From Burkholderiaceae bacterium (GTDB lineage: Bacteria; Pseudomonadota; Gammaproteobacteria; Burkholderiales; Burkholderiaceae_C), in assembly GCA_016790575.1 (NCBI GenBank), contig JAEUOU010000023.1:88407-152406 (forward strand): a stretch of 64,000 nucleotides of DNA. The letters run 5' to 3'. Of the stretch, positions 36,282 through 46,044 are shown piece by piece; the stretch's first letter is position 1; each line of letters starts with the position of its first letter. The notes beneath the pieces were generated by a model. The model was not told the DNA's origin, made no database searches, and worked only from the letters and a program-made list of their open reading frames with translations. The position numbers were made by a program, and so were the translations under genes.

Positions 36282-36455
36282 GTGCCGGCCGACCGCTGGA
36301 TCGACCCCGCGACCTCCCTCAGCGTCGGCAGCGTTCGGTTCGACCCGCAGCCGGTCGGTCCGTCGCACACGCCGGAAGACCTGGTCGTCCACCTGCCGGG
36401 CCAGAGGATTCTGTTTGCGGGAAACCTGGTGTTTCGCAGCCGCATCCCATTCGTC
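36282..36455 (+). pseudogene. Fragment of a SoxH-like metallo-beta-lactamase-fold hydrolase
   Basis: About 58 codons: VPADRWIDPATSLSVGSVRF and VGPSHTPEDLVVHLPGQRIL then FAGNLVFRSRIPF match the C-terminal half of MBL-fold proteins of the SoxH type. The usual metal Asp in FAGDLVF is Asn here, and no HxHxDH part exists upstream. The homology stops abruptly at 36455, where lpdA-like sequence in the opposite strand begins. Confidence 0.6.
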
Positions 36456-36462
36456 GCCCGCG

Positions 36463-36534
36463 CCGCCATGCCAATGGATTCGCCCGGCGTGGGGTACGTG
36501 TGGATGGTCTTGTCGATGTCCACGGCGTCGGTCA
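36463..36534 (-). pseudogene. Fragment of the lpdA 3' region
   Basis: The minus-strand peptide TDAVDIDKTIHTYPTPGESIG matches the intact LpdA segment ADAVDIGKTIHPHPTLGESIG near its C-terminus. It is only about 24 codons and is joined directly to the hydrolase fragment. Fourth lpdA-derived piece in the window. Confidence 0.6.
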
Positions 36535-36615
36535 AAGCTTTCTGCCTGACCAGGTGAACAAGCTACTGGCCTCGCGCATTTGCCCGCGCCAGGCACGCAG
36601 GAACGGGTTGGAGGC

Positions 36616-37620
36616 TCAGCCGGCGCCCAAGACCGGCGGGACCTCTGGCGCGTCGGCAATTGCCCGTTCAAACGCCCACAGGCGCTTGAAGACCGAGATC
36701 AGCTCAACGATGGTTTCCCAACTGTTGACCAGGTACTGGAACGAGTTTTCAACCTTGTCGAATGCATTGGAGATTTGCTGGAAGATGCCCAGCGTGATGA
36801 CGCCCGCCACCAGCGTAGGGCCCAACGCGATGAGCGGGATCAAGACGCTGAATTGCAGGTAAGACCACTTGGCCACGTCGAAGTACAGGTAGTTGAAATA
36901 CAAGCGAAAGTGATTGGTCCGCAAGGCACCCCACAGCTCGCGCAGCTTGGGCGGGTGGGCGCGGCTGGCATCATCCTCGCCCAGCACCAGTTCCTTGCGG
37001 TAGGCCGCCTCGGTGAGTTGGTTGTTGAATTCCAGCCCCGGCAAACGGATGCCCGCCAGCATCAGCAGCGTGGTACCACCAATGGCCGAGAGTAACGCCA
37101 CGTACACCAGTCCCTGGTCCACCTGGCCCAACAGAGGCAGCTCGGTCACCTTGGCCGATAGACCCCAGAGAATGGGCAAGAACGCAACGAGCGTCATGAC
37201 TGAGCGCATGAAGCTCACCCCCAGACCCTGCATGATGCGGGAAAACATGGCGGTGTCTTCCTGCACGCGCTGAGACGCCCCTTCAATATGACGCACCTTG
37301 TGCCACTGGCTCTCGTAAAACTCGGTCATGGCGGTGCGCCAGCGAAAAATCCAGTGCTTGGTGAAGAAGCCGACAAACACCGCGACCACGATGGCCACCA
37401 CGGCAATCCTGCCAAACGACCAGAGGAACCCATTGAACTCGGACAAACTGGTCGAGCCGGGTTGGGACAGGATTTTCTGCAGGTAGTCATAAAACCCGCC
37501 ATACCAATCGTTGATCTGGACGGATACCTGCACCTGGTACCAGACAGCAAACAGGATCAGCACCACACCGGGCCAGGCCCACAAGGCCCATTTTTTGTTG
37601 AGGAAAAAAGAACGAAACAT
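36616..37620 (-). CDS. sbmA: Peptide transporter SbmA/BacA family protein
   Basis: 334-residue inner-membrane protein of the SbmA/BacA family, which imports antimicrobial peptides using proton-motive force. Signatures: MFRSFFLNKKWALWAWPGVV, INDWYGGFYDYLQ, AMTEFYESQWHKVRHIEGASQRVQEDT (the SbmA_BacA core) and FKRLWAFERAI near the end. It is about 70 residues shorter than E. coli SbmA but covers the domain. Upstream is a long, gene-poor stretch. Confidence 0.9.
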   Translation of the reverse strand: MFRSFFLNKKWALWAWPGVVLILFAVWYQVQVSVQINDWYGGFYDYLQKILSQPGSTSLSEFNGFLWSFGRIAVVAIVVAVFVGFFTKHWIFRWRTAMTEFYESQWHKVRHIEGASQRVQEDTAMFSRIMQGLGVSFMRSVMTLVAFLPILWGLSAKVTELPLLGQVDQGLVYVALLSAIGGTTLLMLAGIRLPGLEFNNQLTEAAYRKELVLGEDDASRAHPPKLRELWGALRTNHFRLYFNYLYFDVAKWSYLQFSVLIPLIALGPTLVAGVITLGIFQQISNAFDKVENSFQYLVNSWETIVELISVFKRLWAFERAIADAPEVPPVLGAG

Positions 37621-38420
37621 TGACTATTCCTTGGTTTCTGAGCCGCCGGTGCGCCCAGGTTGGATTTTTCACCGCCGCGCCACAGGCAGCCCCTAAAGGC
37701 TGTTTGTATTATTTTCTGGCCTCCGTTGACCGCAGCGCTGGTAGCAGAATCTTTCATCGACCCGAGTTCGTGCTCCGCGCGTTCGGTAAGCGGCTCCTGC
37801 CCTGAGCGTCAACATCAAGCAAGCTGGCTTCATCCGTGACTAACCTGCCATCAGCGTGGCCATACCACCCGCGACGGACCTTGAATCGATCAATGAACGG
37901 CAAATGCGGGGAGTGATCTGTCACTGCATCCAGATTGGATCGCAGCTCACGAAAACTGAAACCCTCTGTCCACTTCGCTGCAGATTGGTACGCCACTACG
38001 CCACCGCAGTCATCATGCCTCCCCCTCCATGACGGTGCCCACTGACCCGCTGTCGTGACACGGGCACCGGATCCGGCCACCACCGACCAGACCGAAGCGC
38101 CTCCAGTGCAAGGAAATCCGATGCGCCGCCAATGAGGCCGTGACCATGACTGACGCCCGCGAACGCCCCACCCTGCAACGGACGTTGCTGGTTGCGATCG
38201 GCGTGGCAATTCGCCGGCCGCCCGTGGCTGCAGGGCACCGTGCCGGCGCTCGGTCTGGTGGGCGGCTGGGTGGTGTGGCGCATCCCCATTCGGCGTTGAA
38301 CCTGGCCAGCGCCATCCAAGGCAAGATCAGCCAAGCAGTTTGCTCCTGAAATGGAAGCGAATGATGACCTTTTTACGCTGGATACTGGCCGAAATGCCTT
38401 GAAATTCGTCCCGGAAAGGC
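37621..38420. other. Gene-poor region with decayed sequence
   Basis: 800 bp with no convincing gene. On the plus strand, 38147-38297 reads like a two-helix membrane peptide broken by a one-base shift (TLQRTLLVAIGVAI then RPWLQGTVPALGLVGGWVVW). A type-1 repeat occupies 38352-38400. The rest looks like degraded accessory DNA. Confidence 0.4.
38352..38400 (+). repeat. Dispersed stem-loop repeat, type 1, intergenic
   Basis: GAAGCGAATGATGACC, then TTTTTACGCTGGATACTGGCCG and AAATGCC, close to the 3' end of the fadH gene. Confidence 0.7.
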
Positions 38421-40496
<2,076 letters not shown>

Positions 40497-40595
40497 TCAT
40501 TCTGGGGCCATGGCGCTGTGGTTCGGAAGAATCCGGCGTGAGTGCTGTGCACCATTTGCCGTCTTTTCGGTGGTTGGTCCGGCATGCAAAGCACC

Positions 40596-40623
40596 AAGCC
40601 CGAACCGTTGCCAGTTCGGGCTT
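40596..40623. terminator. Copy of the lpdA terminator hairpin
   Basis: AAGCCCGAAC (40596-40605) pairs with GTTCGGGCTT (40614-40623). The same hairpin lies after the intact lpdA (45992-46021) and after the partial copy (41459-41488). Confidence 0.65.
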
Positions 40624-40647
40624 TATCAAGGACGCTGGGTTGCGGGC

Positions 40648-40740
40648 CTAACTCTTGCCAGGCGGCAAATCGGTACGCGATTTGTCCGCGGCAATCTTCT
40701 TGCCATTGGGCGTGCGGCCGACAGCCTGCAGGACCGGGTC
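40648..40740 (-). pseudogene. lpdA deletion derivative (copy 3)
   Basis: About 30 codons reading DPVLQAVGRTPNGKKIAADK then SRTDLPPGKS and a stop. The first part matches LpdA residues just after the lipoyl-linker/NAD region (DLVLQAVGRTPNGKKIAAEK) and the last part matches the extreme C-terminus (SCTDVPPARK), so about 180 internal codons are missing. It is followed by the same terminator hairpin as intact lpdA. Confidence 0.65.
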
Positions 40741-40883
40741 GCACATCGCTGGTGTGAGGTGCCGCAACGCGCGGTGGTGTGCTGACCGCAATGACAATCT
40801 CCTGCCTGGCCCGCGCGTGACCCTATTCAAAGTGGAAAGAGCTACACTTGGACAACTTTGAGTACAAGTTAGAAATGGTGCTT

Positions 40884-41138
40884 ATGAAAATCGTGACCTA
40901 TTCCGAAGCACGCAGCGCCTTGAAGGCGGTGCTTGACCGCGTGCACGAAGACGCTGATGTGACGGTGATCAGTCGGCGCGACGGGGCGGACGCTGTGGTG
41001 ATGTCGCTCGACCACTACGAAAGCATCATGGAGACCATGCACCTGCTTTCCACCCCGGCGAATGCTGCGCACCTGGCCAAATCCATCGCGCAGCACAAGG
41101 CAGGCAAGGCCAGACGGCGCGAACTGGTCAAGGACTGA
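40884..41138 (+). CDS. yefM: YefM/Phd-type antitoxin
   Basis: 84-residue antitoxin of the YefM family: MKIVTYSEARSALKAVLDRV (DNA-binding N-terminus), TVISRRDGADAVVMSLDHYESIMET (dimerisation) and a basic C-terminal arm that binds the toxin. It also represses its own promoter; an ACTTG...CAAGT inverted repeat at about 40850-40873 is a plausible operator. ATG 40884 is chosen over upstream in-frame starts because it matches the family. The toxin gene starts 6 bp downstream. The pair lies between two lpdA-derived fragments. Confidence 0.92.
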   Translation: MKIVTYSEARSALKAVLDRVHEDADVTVISRRDGADAVVMSLDHYESIMETMHLLSTPANAAHLAKSIAQHKAGKARRRELVKD

Positions 41139-41143
41139 GCGGC

Positions 41144-41410
41144 GTGGCACGCTCCATTCGATTCACCCCGGCGGCGTGGGGTGATTACACCTGGTGGCAG
41201 GGGCAAGACAAGAAGACCTTGAGACGCATCAACACACTGATCGAAGCGGCGGCGCGTGATCCGTTCGCCGGGATTGGCAAGCCCGAGCCGTTGATGGGCA
41301 ACATGACCGGGTACTGGTCAAGGCGCATTGATGACGTGCATCGACTGGTGTATGCCGTGGATGATGCAGACCTTGACGTGATCGCGTGCCGGGGCCACTA
41401 CGACGATTAA
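41144..41410 (+). CDS. yoeB: YoeB-type mRNA interferase toxin
   Basis: 88-residue ribosome-dependent endoribonuclease that cuts mRNA in the A site. The conserved catalytic residues are in place: Glu in GKPEPL, Arg in WSRRIDDVHRLVY, and the C-terminal His-Tyr (CRGHYDD). GTG start at 41144, coupled to yefM. Confidence 0.93.
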   Translation: MARSIRFTPAAWGDYTWWQGQDKKTLRRINTLIEAAARDPFAGIGKPEPLMGNMTGYWSRRIDDVHRLVYAVDDADLDVIACRGHYDD

Positions 41411-41458
41411 CGATTGACAGTTCGGCTTCGGGCACGCCCTTTTGCTGAGACACAAGGC

Positions 41459-41488
41459 AAAGTCCGAACGGTTGCCCGCTCGGGCTTT
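41459..41488. terminator. Copy of the lpdA terminator hairpin
   Basis: AAAGTCCGA pairs with TCGGGCTTT (one G-U pair), followed by TT. It corresponds to the hairpin after intact lpdA. Confidence 0.65.
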
Positions 41489-41511
41489 TTCCGGTTGGCC
41501 TGGAGACAGGT

Positions 41512-42204
41512 TTACTTCCGGGCCGGCGGCACATCCGTGCAACTGCCGTGCGCCACCTCAGCCGCCATGCCGATGCTCTCGCCCAGCGTGGGGTGCGGGT
41601 GGATGGTCTTGCCGATGTCCACCGCGTCGGCACCCATCTCGATCGCCAGTGCGATCTCGCCGATCATGTCGCCCGCATGCGTGCCGACCATGCCGCCGCC
41701 CAAGATCTTGCCGTGGCCGTGCGCTTCTGGGCTGTCGTCAAACAGGAGCTTGGTGACACCTTCGTCGCGGCCGTTGGCAATGGCCCGGCCGGAGGCCGTC
41801 CAAGGGAACAAGCCCTTTTTCACTTTGATGCCTTGCGCTTTGGCTTGGTCTTCGGTCAGGCCGACCCAGGCCACTTCGGGGTCGGTGTAGGCCACACTGG
41901 GGATGACGCGGGCGTTGAACGCGGCTGCGGCCAGCTCCTTGTTGCCCTGCAGTTCACCGGCAATCACTTCGGCGGCCACATGCGCCTCGTGCACCGCTTT
42001 GTGCGCCAGCATGGGCTGGCCCACGATGTCGCCGATGGCGAAGATGTGCGGCACGTTGGTGCGCATCTGGATGTCGACGTTGATGAAGCCGCGGTCGGTC
42101 ACGGCCACACCGGCCTTGTCGGCGGCGATTTTCTTGCCGTTGGGGGTGCGGCCCACGGCTTGCAGGACCAGGTCGTAGGTTTGTGGCGCGGGGGCGCTGC
42201 CGCC
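41512..42204 (-). pseudogene. Partial 3' copy of lpdA (copy 2)
   Basis: Covers LpdA from about residue 390 (GGSAPAPQTYDLVLQAVGRT) to the natural C-terminus PPARK. Only two amino acids differ from the intact gene (D for E in IAADKAG, N for D in LQGNKEL), but many synonymous bases differ. The N-terminal lipoyl, FAD and active-site disulfide parts are absent; the frame runs on upstream into unrelated sequence at the junction 42204/42205. No start codon with the rest of the enzyme, so non-functional. Confidence 0.85.
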
Positions 42205-42790
42205 CGTCGTCGGACAGCCTGTCGCCGTAGTAGGAAGTCGAGGGGGCTCCTGCGGTGGCGTAGCGCCCGCTGTGCCACCAGGCCGACGGCGTGACCTTGT
42301 AGCCGGCGCCCGCCGCAGCGGTGCTAACATCGCGCACCGACCCGTCCCGCATGCGGGCCATCAGCCGGTACTGCGCGGACTCGCTGTAGCTCAGCTCAGC
42401 CGGCCCCACGAGTTCGAGCGACAGCGGAATCTCGGCCACCTGGCCCCAGACGATGGCCCCGGCGTCAAACGCGGTGCCGCCCTGCGCGGGCGGCATGACC
42501 ACGGCCGACTGGCCCTTGGCCCCGTCGCTACAGACGGCGCGGATGCGGTACGGGCCGATGCTGCCCGGCACGCCATTGATCATGTAGTAGTCGTTGCCGA
42601 CCATGGTGGCGTTGCGGTTCAGCGCACTCACCACGCAGGTGGCGGTGGCCGAAGGCGTGGACGGCGCGGGGCCGCCCGTGCCCTGCGCGAGCGCAAGGGC
42701 CGGCAACAGCATCGCGGCAGCCGCCACCCCCGCGCGCAAGGCCTTGCGCCAGGACCAACGCCCCATGGATTCCAGAAACGACGTGCTCAT
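42205..42790 (-). pseudogene. 5' fragment of a large exported protein gene, cut by the lpdA copy
   Basis: Begins with a signal peptide (WRKALRAGVAAAAMLLPALALAQ) then TCVVSALNRNATMVGNDYYM, PYRIRAVCSDGAKGQSAVVM and LSYSESAQYRLMARMRDGS, the N-terminal region of large Ig-like/carboxypeptidase-regulatory-like surface proteins of Burkholderiales. It ends after about 195 residues, where it joins the lpdA copy out of frame. Confidence 0.65.
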
Positions 42791-42854
42791 ATGTTCCCTG
42801 CCCTCTTCTTGTGCGACGCCACCCCACGGCGGCGTGCACGCGCGCTTTACGCTC

Positions 42855-43477
42855 TTAGTTGTTCGGCCGCCGGATCACCAGCTTGTTGGTCGTGAAGTCC
42901 ACAGCCGGCTGCTTTCCAGGAACACCGGATCGCTGGCCAGGTCCTGCACCTGCATCCACCGCCCGCCCACCCGCTTGAACGAGAGGATGTTGCTGAAATC
43001 GTCAGGCGCTGGCACCTCCGCCTGCGGCCGGCTGCTGGCCCGATAGCGCACCAGCACGTAGCCCACGCTTTCGCGGAAGTACTCGGCCTTGCCCAGCAGG
43101 AAGATGCGGCGCGCCTGCAGCGTCCCCGCCCAGTTCCTGGCGATGTCCTCGGGCTTGGCGCCGGTCTCGCGGTAGCGCTATTGCATCAGCTCACGCGACT
43201 CGGGGGACCATCCCTCCAGCCACGCCGCAAAGTTGCCCGCTGCCATATGGTTGAACTGGGCCTCGGCCGCACGCTCCGGCGTGGCGTACTCCAGCCCCGA
43301 TGCGTCCTTGCGCCGCACCTCGATCTGCGCCGCGAACTCGGTCACGTTGACCTTGGTCACCAGCTCGACCGTCACGTCCATGATCATCTGCTTGTCCTGG
43401 GCGTGGCACACGGCCGCGGCGCCGAGCGCCATGAAAAGTCCGATCCGCCCCAGGGCGGCCTTGGATACAGCAATCAC
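42855..43477 (-). pseudogene. Exported hypothetical protein gene with amber codon and frameshift
   Basis: Starts GTG 43477 (GTGA overlap with the upstream stop) with a signal peptide (RIGLFMALGAAAVCHAQ). After ESRELMQ there is an in-frame TAG (43178-43180), yet similarity of style continues as RYRETGAKPEDIARNWAGTL and SFKRVGGRWMQVQDLASDPV. A one-base loss near FLE then moves it out of the frame that would end AVDFTTNKLVIRRPNN with TAA at 42855-42857. So two disabling changes in a gene of about 208 codons. Confidence 0.65.
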
Positions 43478-43995
43478 TTTCTTCCACCTTTCCACAAATA
43501 CAGCAGGTTGCCCGCAGCCACGAGCAGATAAGCCACACCGAACCAGGCGGCCTGCACCCACACCGGATGCGCCCGCTTGAGCAAGGCAGAGGCGGTCGGC
43601 GCCTGCGGGTCCACCCAGGCGCGCACCGCCACACCGGCGTTGTCCGGTTGCGGCTGCGTTGCCTGTTGCCGTGCCTGCTGCTGCGCCAGTTGCCGCGCGA
43701 GCTGGTCCGCCACGGTCTGGATCTCCTCGTCCGATGAGGACGAGCCGCCCAGCCAGGCCGCGCCAAAGGCCATGTCGCTGCCCTGGTAGGCACGGCCCTG
43801 GTACGTGTAGGAATAAGCCGCTGCCACCTTGCCGCCACCGCTCTTGCTGCCCACACCCTCCCGGCTGATGGCGTGCAGGCGCGCCTCCACCGGCACGGCC
43901 CGCTGCGCCACCGCATACAGCCGCCAGGCCAGGAGCAGGCCGACGCAGTCGGCCAGCACGGTGGCGATCAGGAACCAGGTTTTCCAACGGCGCAT
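43474..43995 (-). CDS. Membrane protein, DUF3592-like
   Basis: 173 residues with TM1 (WFLIATVLADCVGLLLAWRL) and a C-terminal TM (AAWFGVAYLLVAAGNLLYLW). The periplasmic part contains VAAAYSYTYQGRAYQGSDMAFG and WVDPQAPTASALLKR, typical of DUF3592 proteins. ATG 43995 (MRRWKTWFL) is preferred; the frame opens at 44031. It is co-directional with the neighbouring large-protein fragments and overlaps the following pseudogene start. Confidence 0.75.
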   Translation of the reverse strand: MRRWKTWFLIATVLADCVGLLLAWRLYAVAQRAVPVEARLHAISREGVGSKSGGGKVAAAYSYTYQGRAYQGSDMAFGAAWLGGSSSSDEEIQTVADQLARQLAQQQARQQATQPQPDNAGVAVRAWVDPQAPTASALLKRAHPVWVQAAWFGVAYLLVAAGNLLYLWKGGRK

Positions 43996-44009
43996 GATGT
44001 GCTTCGAAC

Positions 44010-45400
44010 TCACTTCGGAAGCGCCGGCCACGGCACATCGACGCCGGGCAGCATCTCAGGGCCGTACCACTCGAAGTTGCGCTCCCAGTGGAACTGGCCG
44101 TCGTTGAACTCGATGACGAATTGCACCTGCACGCCCGACCAGTACACGCCCGGAATCTTCGCGCTGTCGCAGGTCAACTCCATCGCGGCCTGGATGCCGG
44201 TCTTCAGTCCACCGGTGGCCTTGGCCGCAACGATCGGGCCATCCTTGACGATGCCGCCGGTGGCCTCGAAGCCCACGGCACCGCCGCCGCCCCAGCAGGC
44301 CTCGTAGCCCTCGCATTGCGAGAACTTGGCCTGCGCGTTGGCGCCGGCATTGACCTCGAACGACACGAAGGCGCCGACCTGCATGGTCGCGATGCGGCCG
44401 GACGCCAGCGAAGGCACCGGGATCGGCGGGAAGCCGGCCACGGTGAAGGGGCCCGCGCCCAGGCCGAACTTGCCTTCCAGCTTGGCGCGGCCACCCTTGG
44501 TTTTCTCGCCCTGCTTGGACTCGCAGCACATCTGCCGCTCCTGCATCGCCAGCGAGGCCTTGAACTCGAGATCGCGCGGACCCAGGCCCAGCTTCTGCAT
44601 CACGCGGTAGACCTGGTTGAAGGTCTTGAGGTTGAACTCGGCCACGTTCTCGCTGCCCTCGACGTCCGGCTCCGGCGTTCCCTTGCAGGTGCCGCCGACG
44701 CACTTGTCCTCCTTGGTGCAGTACTTGCCGTCGTCGCAGGAGCCGCCGTCCGTGGGCTTGCAGTACTGCTTGGGGCACTTGCCGCCGGTGGTCGCAAGGT
44801 CGTTGCACTGCGGGCAGATGGGCGCGTTGCCGCCCTTGGGGCAGTCCTCCGGCGGCGGCGGGTTAGGAATGGGGTGCCAGCCGGCCTTGGAAATGCCGGT
44901 ACCCGCATCGGTGATGAGGAACAGGCCGTCATCCGTCACCGTCGCCTGGCCCATCTGCTCGAAGGTCGCCAGGTCGTGGTCCCACTGGTAGACGGGCTTC
45001 TTCTCGCCGGGGGCGAACCCCGCCGTGTTGGGCAGCTTCAGCTGCGCCGGCGGGTCAAAGCGGGTGCCGCTGGGCTGGATGGTGGCGGCCGGCGCCATGA
45101 AGCCCGCGTAGCCGCCAGGCGGGGTCATCGGCAGCTTGTCGCCGGCGATCGGGCTCACCACCACCGGCCCCTGCTTGCTGCCGTCCGGGAAGGTCACGCT
45201 GTTGGCGAAGATCTTCATCTCATAGCCTTCGATGCCGGGCATGCGCAGCACCACGTCTTCGCTGCCGCCCACCACCTTGGCCTCGCTCATCAGCAACTGC
45301 GGCAGGTAGATCGGATTGGGCAGCTGGTTGTTCGCACCCTTCACGGCGATCGCCTCGAAGTGCAGCGCCGGGTACTGCACGCCGGGCAGGCGGATAGGAA
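44010..45400 (-). pseudogene. 3' fragment of a large exported protein gene
   Basis: About 463 codons of C-terminal region: LPNPIYLPQLLMSEAKVVGG, IEGYEMKIFANSVTFPDGSK and PVYQWDHDLATFEQMGQATV are typical of the end of large Ig-domain surface proteins of Burkholderiales. A Cys-rich segment (CPQCNDLATTGGKCPKQYCK) and a Gly/Ala-rich domain follow, ending LPGVDVPWPALPK. There is no signal peptide and no 5' part; the frame runs upstream into a tandem repeat. Probably the same protein family as the 5' fragment at 42205-42790. Confidence 0.7.
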
Positions 45401-45427
45401 ATCCAACCGCATGAGCGCAAGTATGGC

Positions 45428-45517
45428 ACACGGTTGAGGCATTCCAAGCGTGCACACTGGGGGCTGTTGGGTACACGGTTGAGGCATTCCAAGCGTGCAC
45501 ACTGGGGGCTGTTGGGG
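45428..45517. repeat. Two-copy 45-bp tandem direct repeat
   Basis: Unit starts ACACGGTTGAGGCATTCC and ends GCACACTGGGGGCTGTTGGG; copies at 45428-45472 and 45473-45517 are nearly identical. It marks the truncated 5' edge of the large-protein fragment. Only two units with no spacer, so it is not a CRISPR array. Confidence 0.8.
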
Positions 45518-45633
45518 TGATTTTTCAAGGCCGGTTGCCGGAGATTTACGGCACGACCCGTTTTTGGCGCAGACAGGCGCAGCGCAGCCTCGCAGCGCTG
45601 GTCAAACCGATGTTGACCGCTGTCGCCACCCCC

Positions 45634-45936
45634 TCACCAACTGATGCGCTGATCGACCTCAAATTCCGGCGCCGGTTGGGCCGCCTCGTCCCAATCTGGC
45701 GCAACGTCGACACCCTCGCCACGGGCAAAGCCGTGGGCAAAGATGCCGCACTCCAGGTACTTCTCGAAGGTTTTGCGCACATAGGGCTTGGGGCTGTGGT
45801 GGTCGCCCTGCCCGGCGAACTGGCCTGCGCTGGGCAGGTCAAGCCAGGTCTCGTAATGCTCGGCCACCGTTTGATAGAGCAGCGTTCGTTCGGGGTGACG
45901 CGGGTTGTAGCACTTGGGTTGGTTCGGGGTGGGCAT
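45634..45936 (-). pseudogene. Internally deleted IS91-family transposase
   Basis: About 100 codons: the first part (PTPNQPKCYNPRHPERTLLY, TVAEHYETWLDL, PYVRKTFEKYLECGIFAHGFA) matches the zinc-binding N-terminus of IS91-type rolling-circle transposases; the last part (VDVAPDWDEAAQPAPEFEVD, QRISW) matches the C-terminal end. The catalytic middle (HUH and Tyr region) is missing. It lies right after the intact lpdA terminator. Confidence 0.7.
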
Positions 45937-45991
45937 AAATACTGTGTAAATACATAGTATTTTGGGACCCTTGTTCGAGCGCGCAAAGCAC

Positions 45992-46021
45992 AAAGCCCGA
46001 ACAGCTGCCAGTTCGGGCTTT
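45992..46021. terminator. lpdA terminator hairpin
   Basis: AAAGCCCGAAC (45992-46002) pairs perfectly with GTTCGGGCTTT (46011-46021), with T residues beyond. It lies 23 bp past the lpdA stop and is the parent of the two copies at 40596 and 41459. Confidence 0.8.
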
Positions 46022-46044
46022 TTCCGGTTGGCCTGGAGACAGGT

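Noticed and set aside
37754..38209. 151-codon minus-strand frame in the gene-poor region
   Set aside because: No start context, no recognised domain and mixed codon quality; kept only as part of the decayed stretch.
41512..42330. 272-codon frame read as a complete dehydrogenase
   Set aside because: The first 43 codons are out-of-frame exported-protein sequence; FAD-binding and disulfide regions are absent, so this is a gene fragment.
44088..45437. 449-codon plus-strand open frame
   Set aside because: Shadow of the large exported-protein fragment on the minus strand, which has family-like sequence.
45428..45517. CRISPR array
   Set aside because: Two directly abutting units with no spacer and no cas genes nearby.
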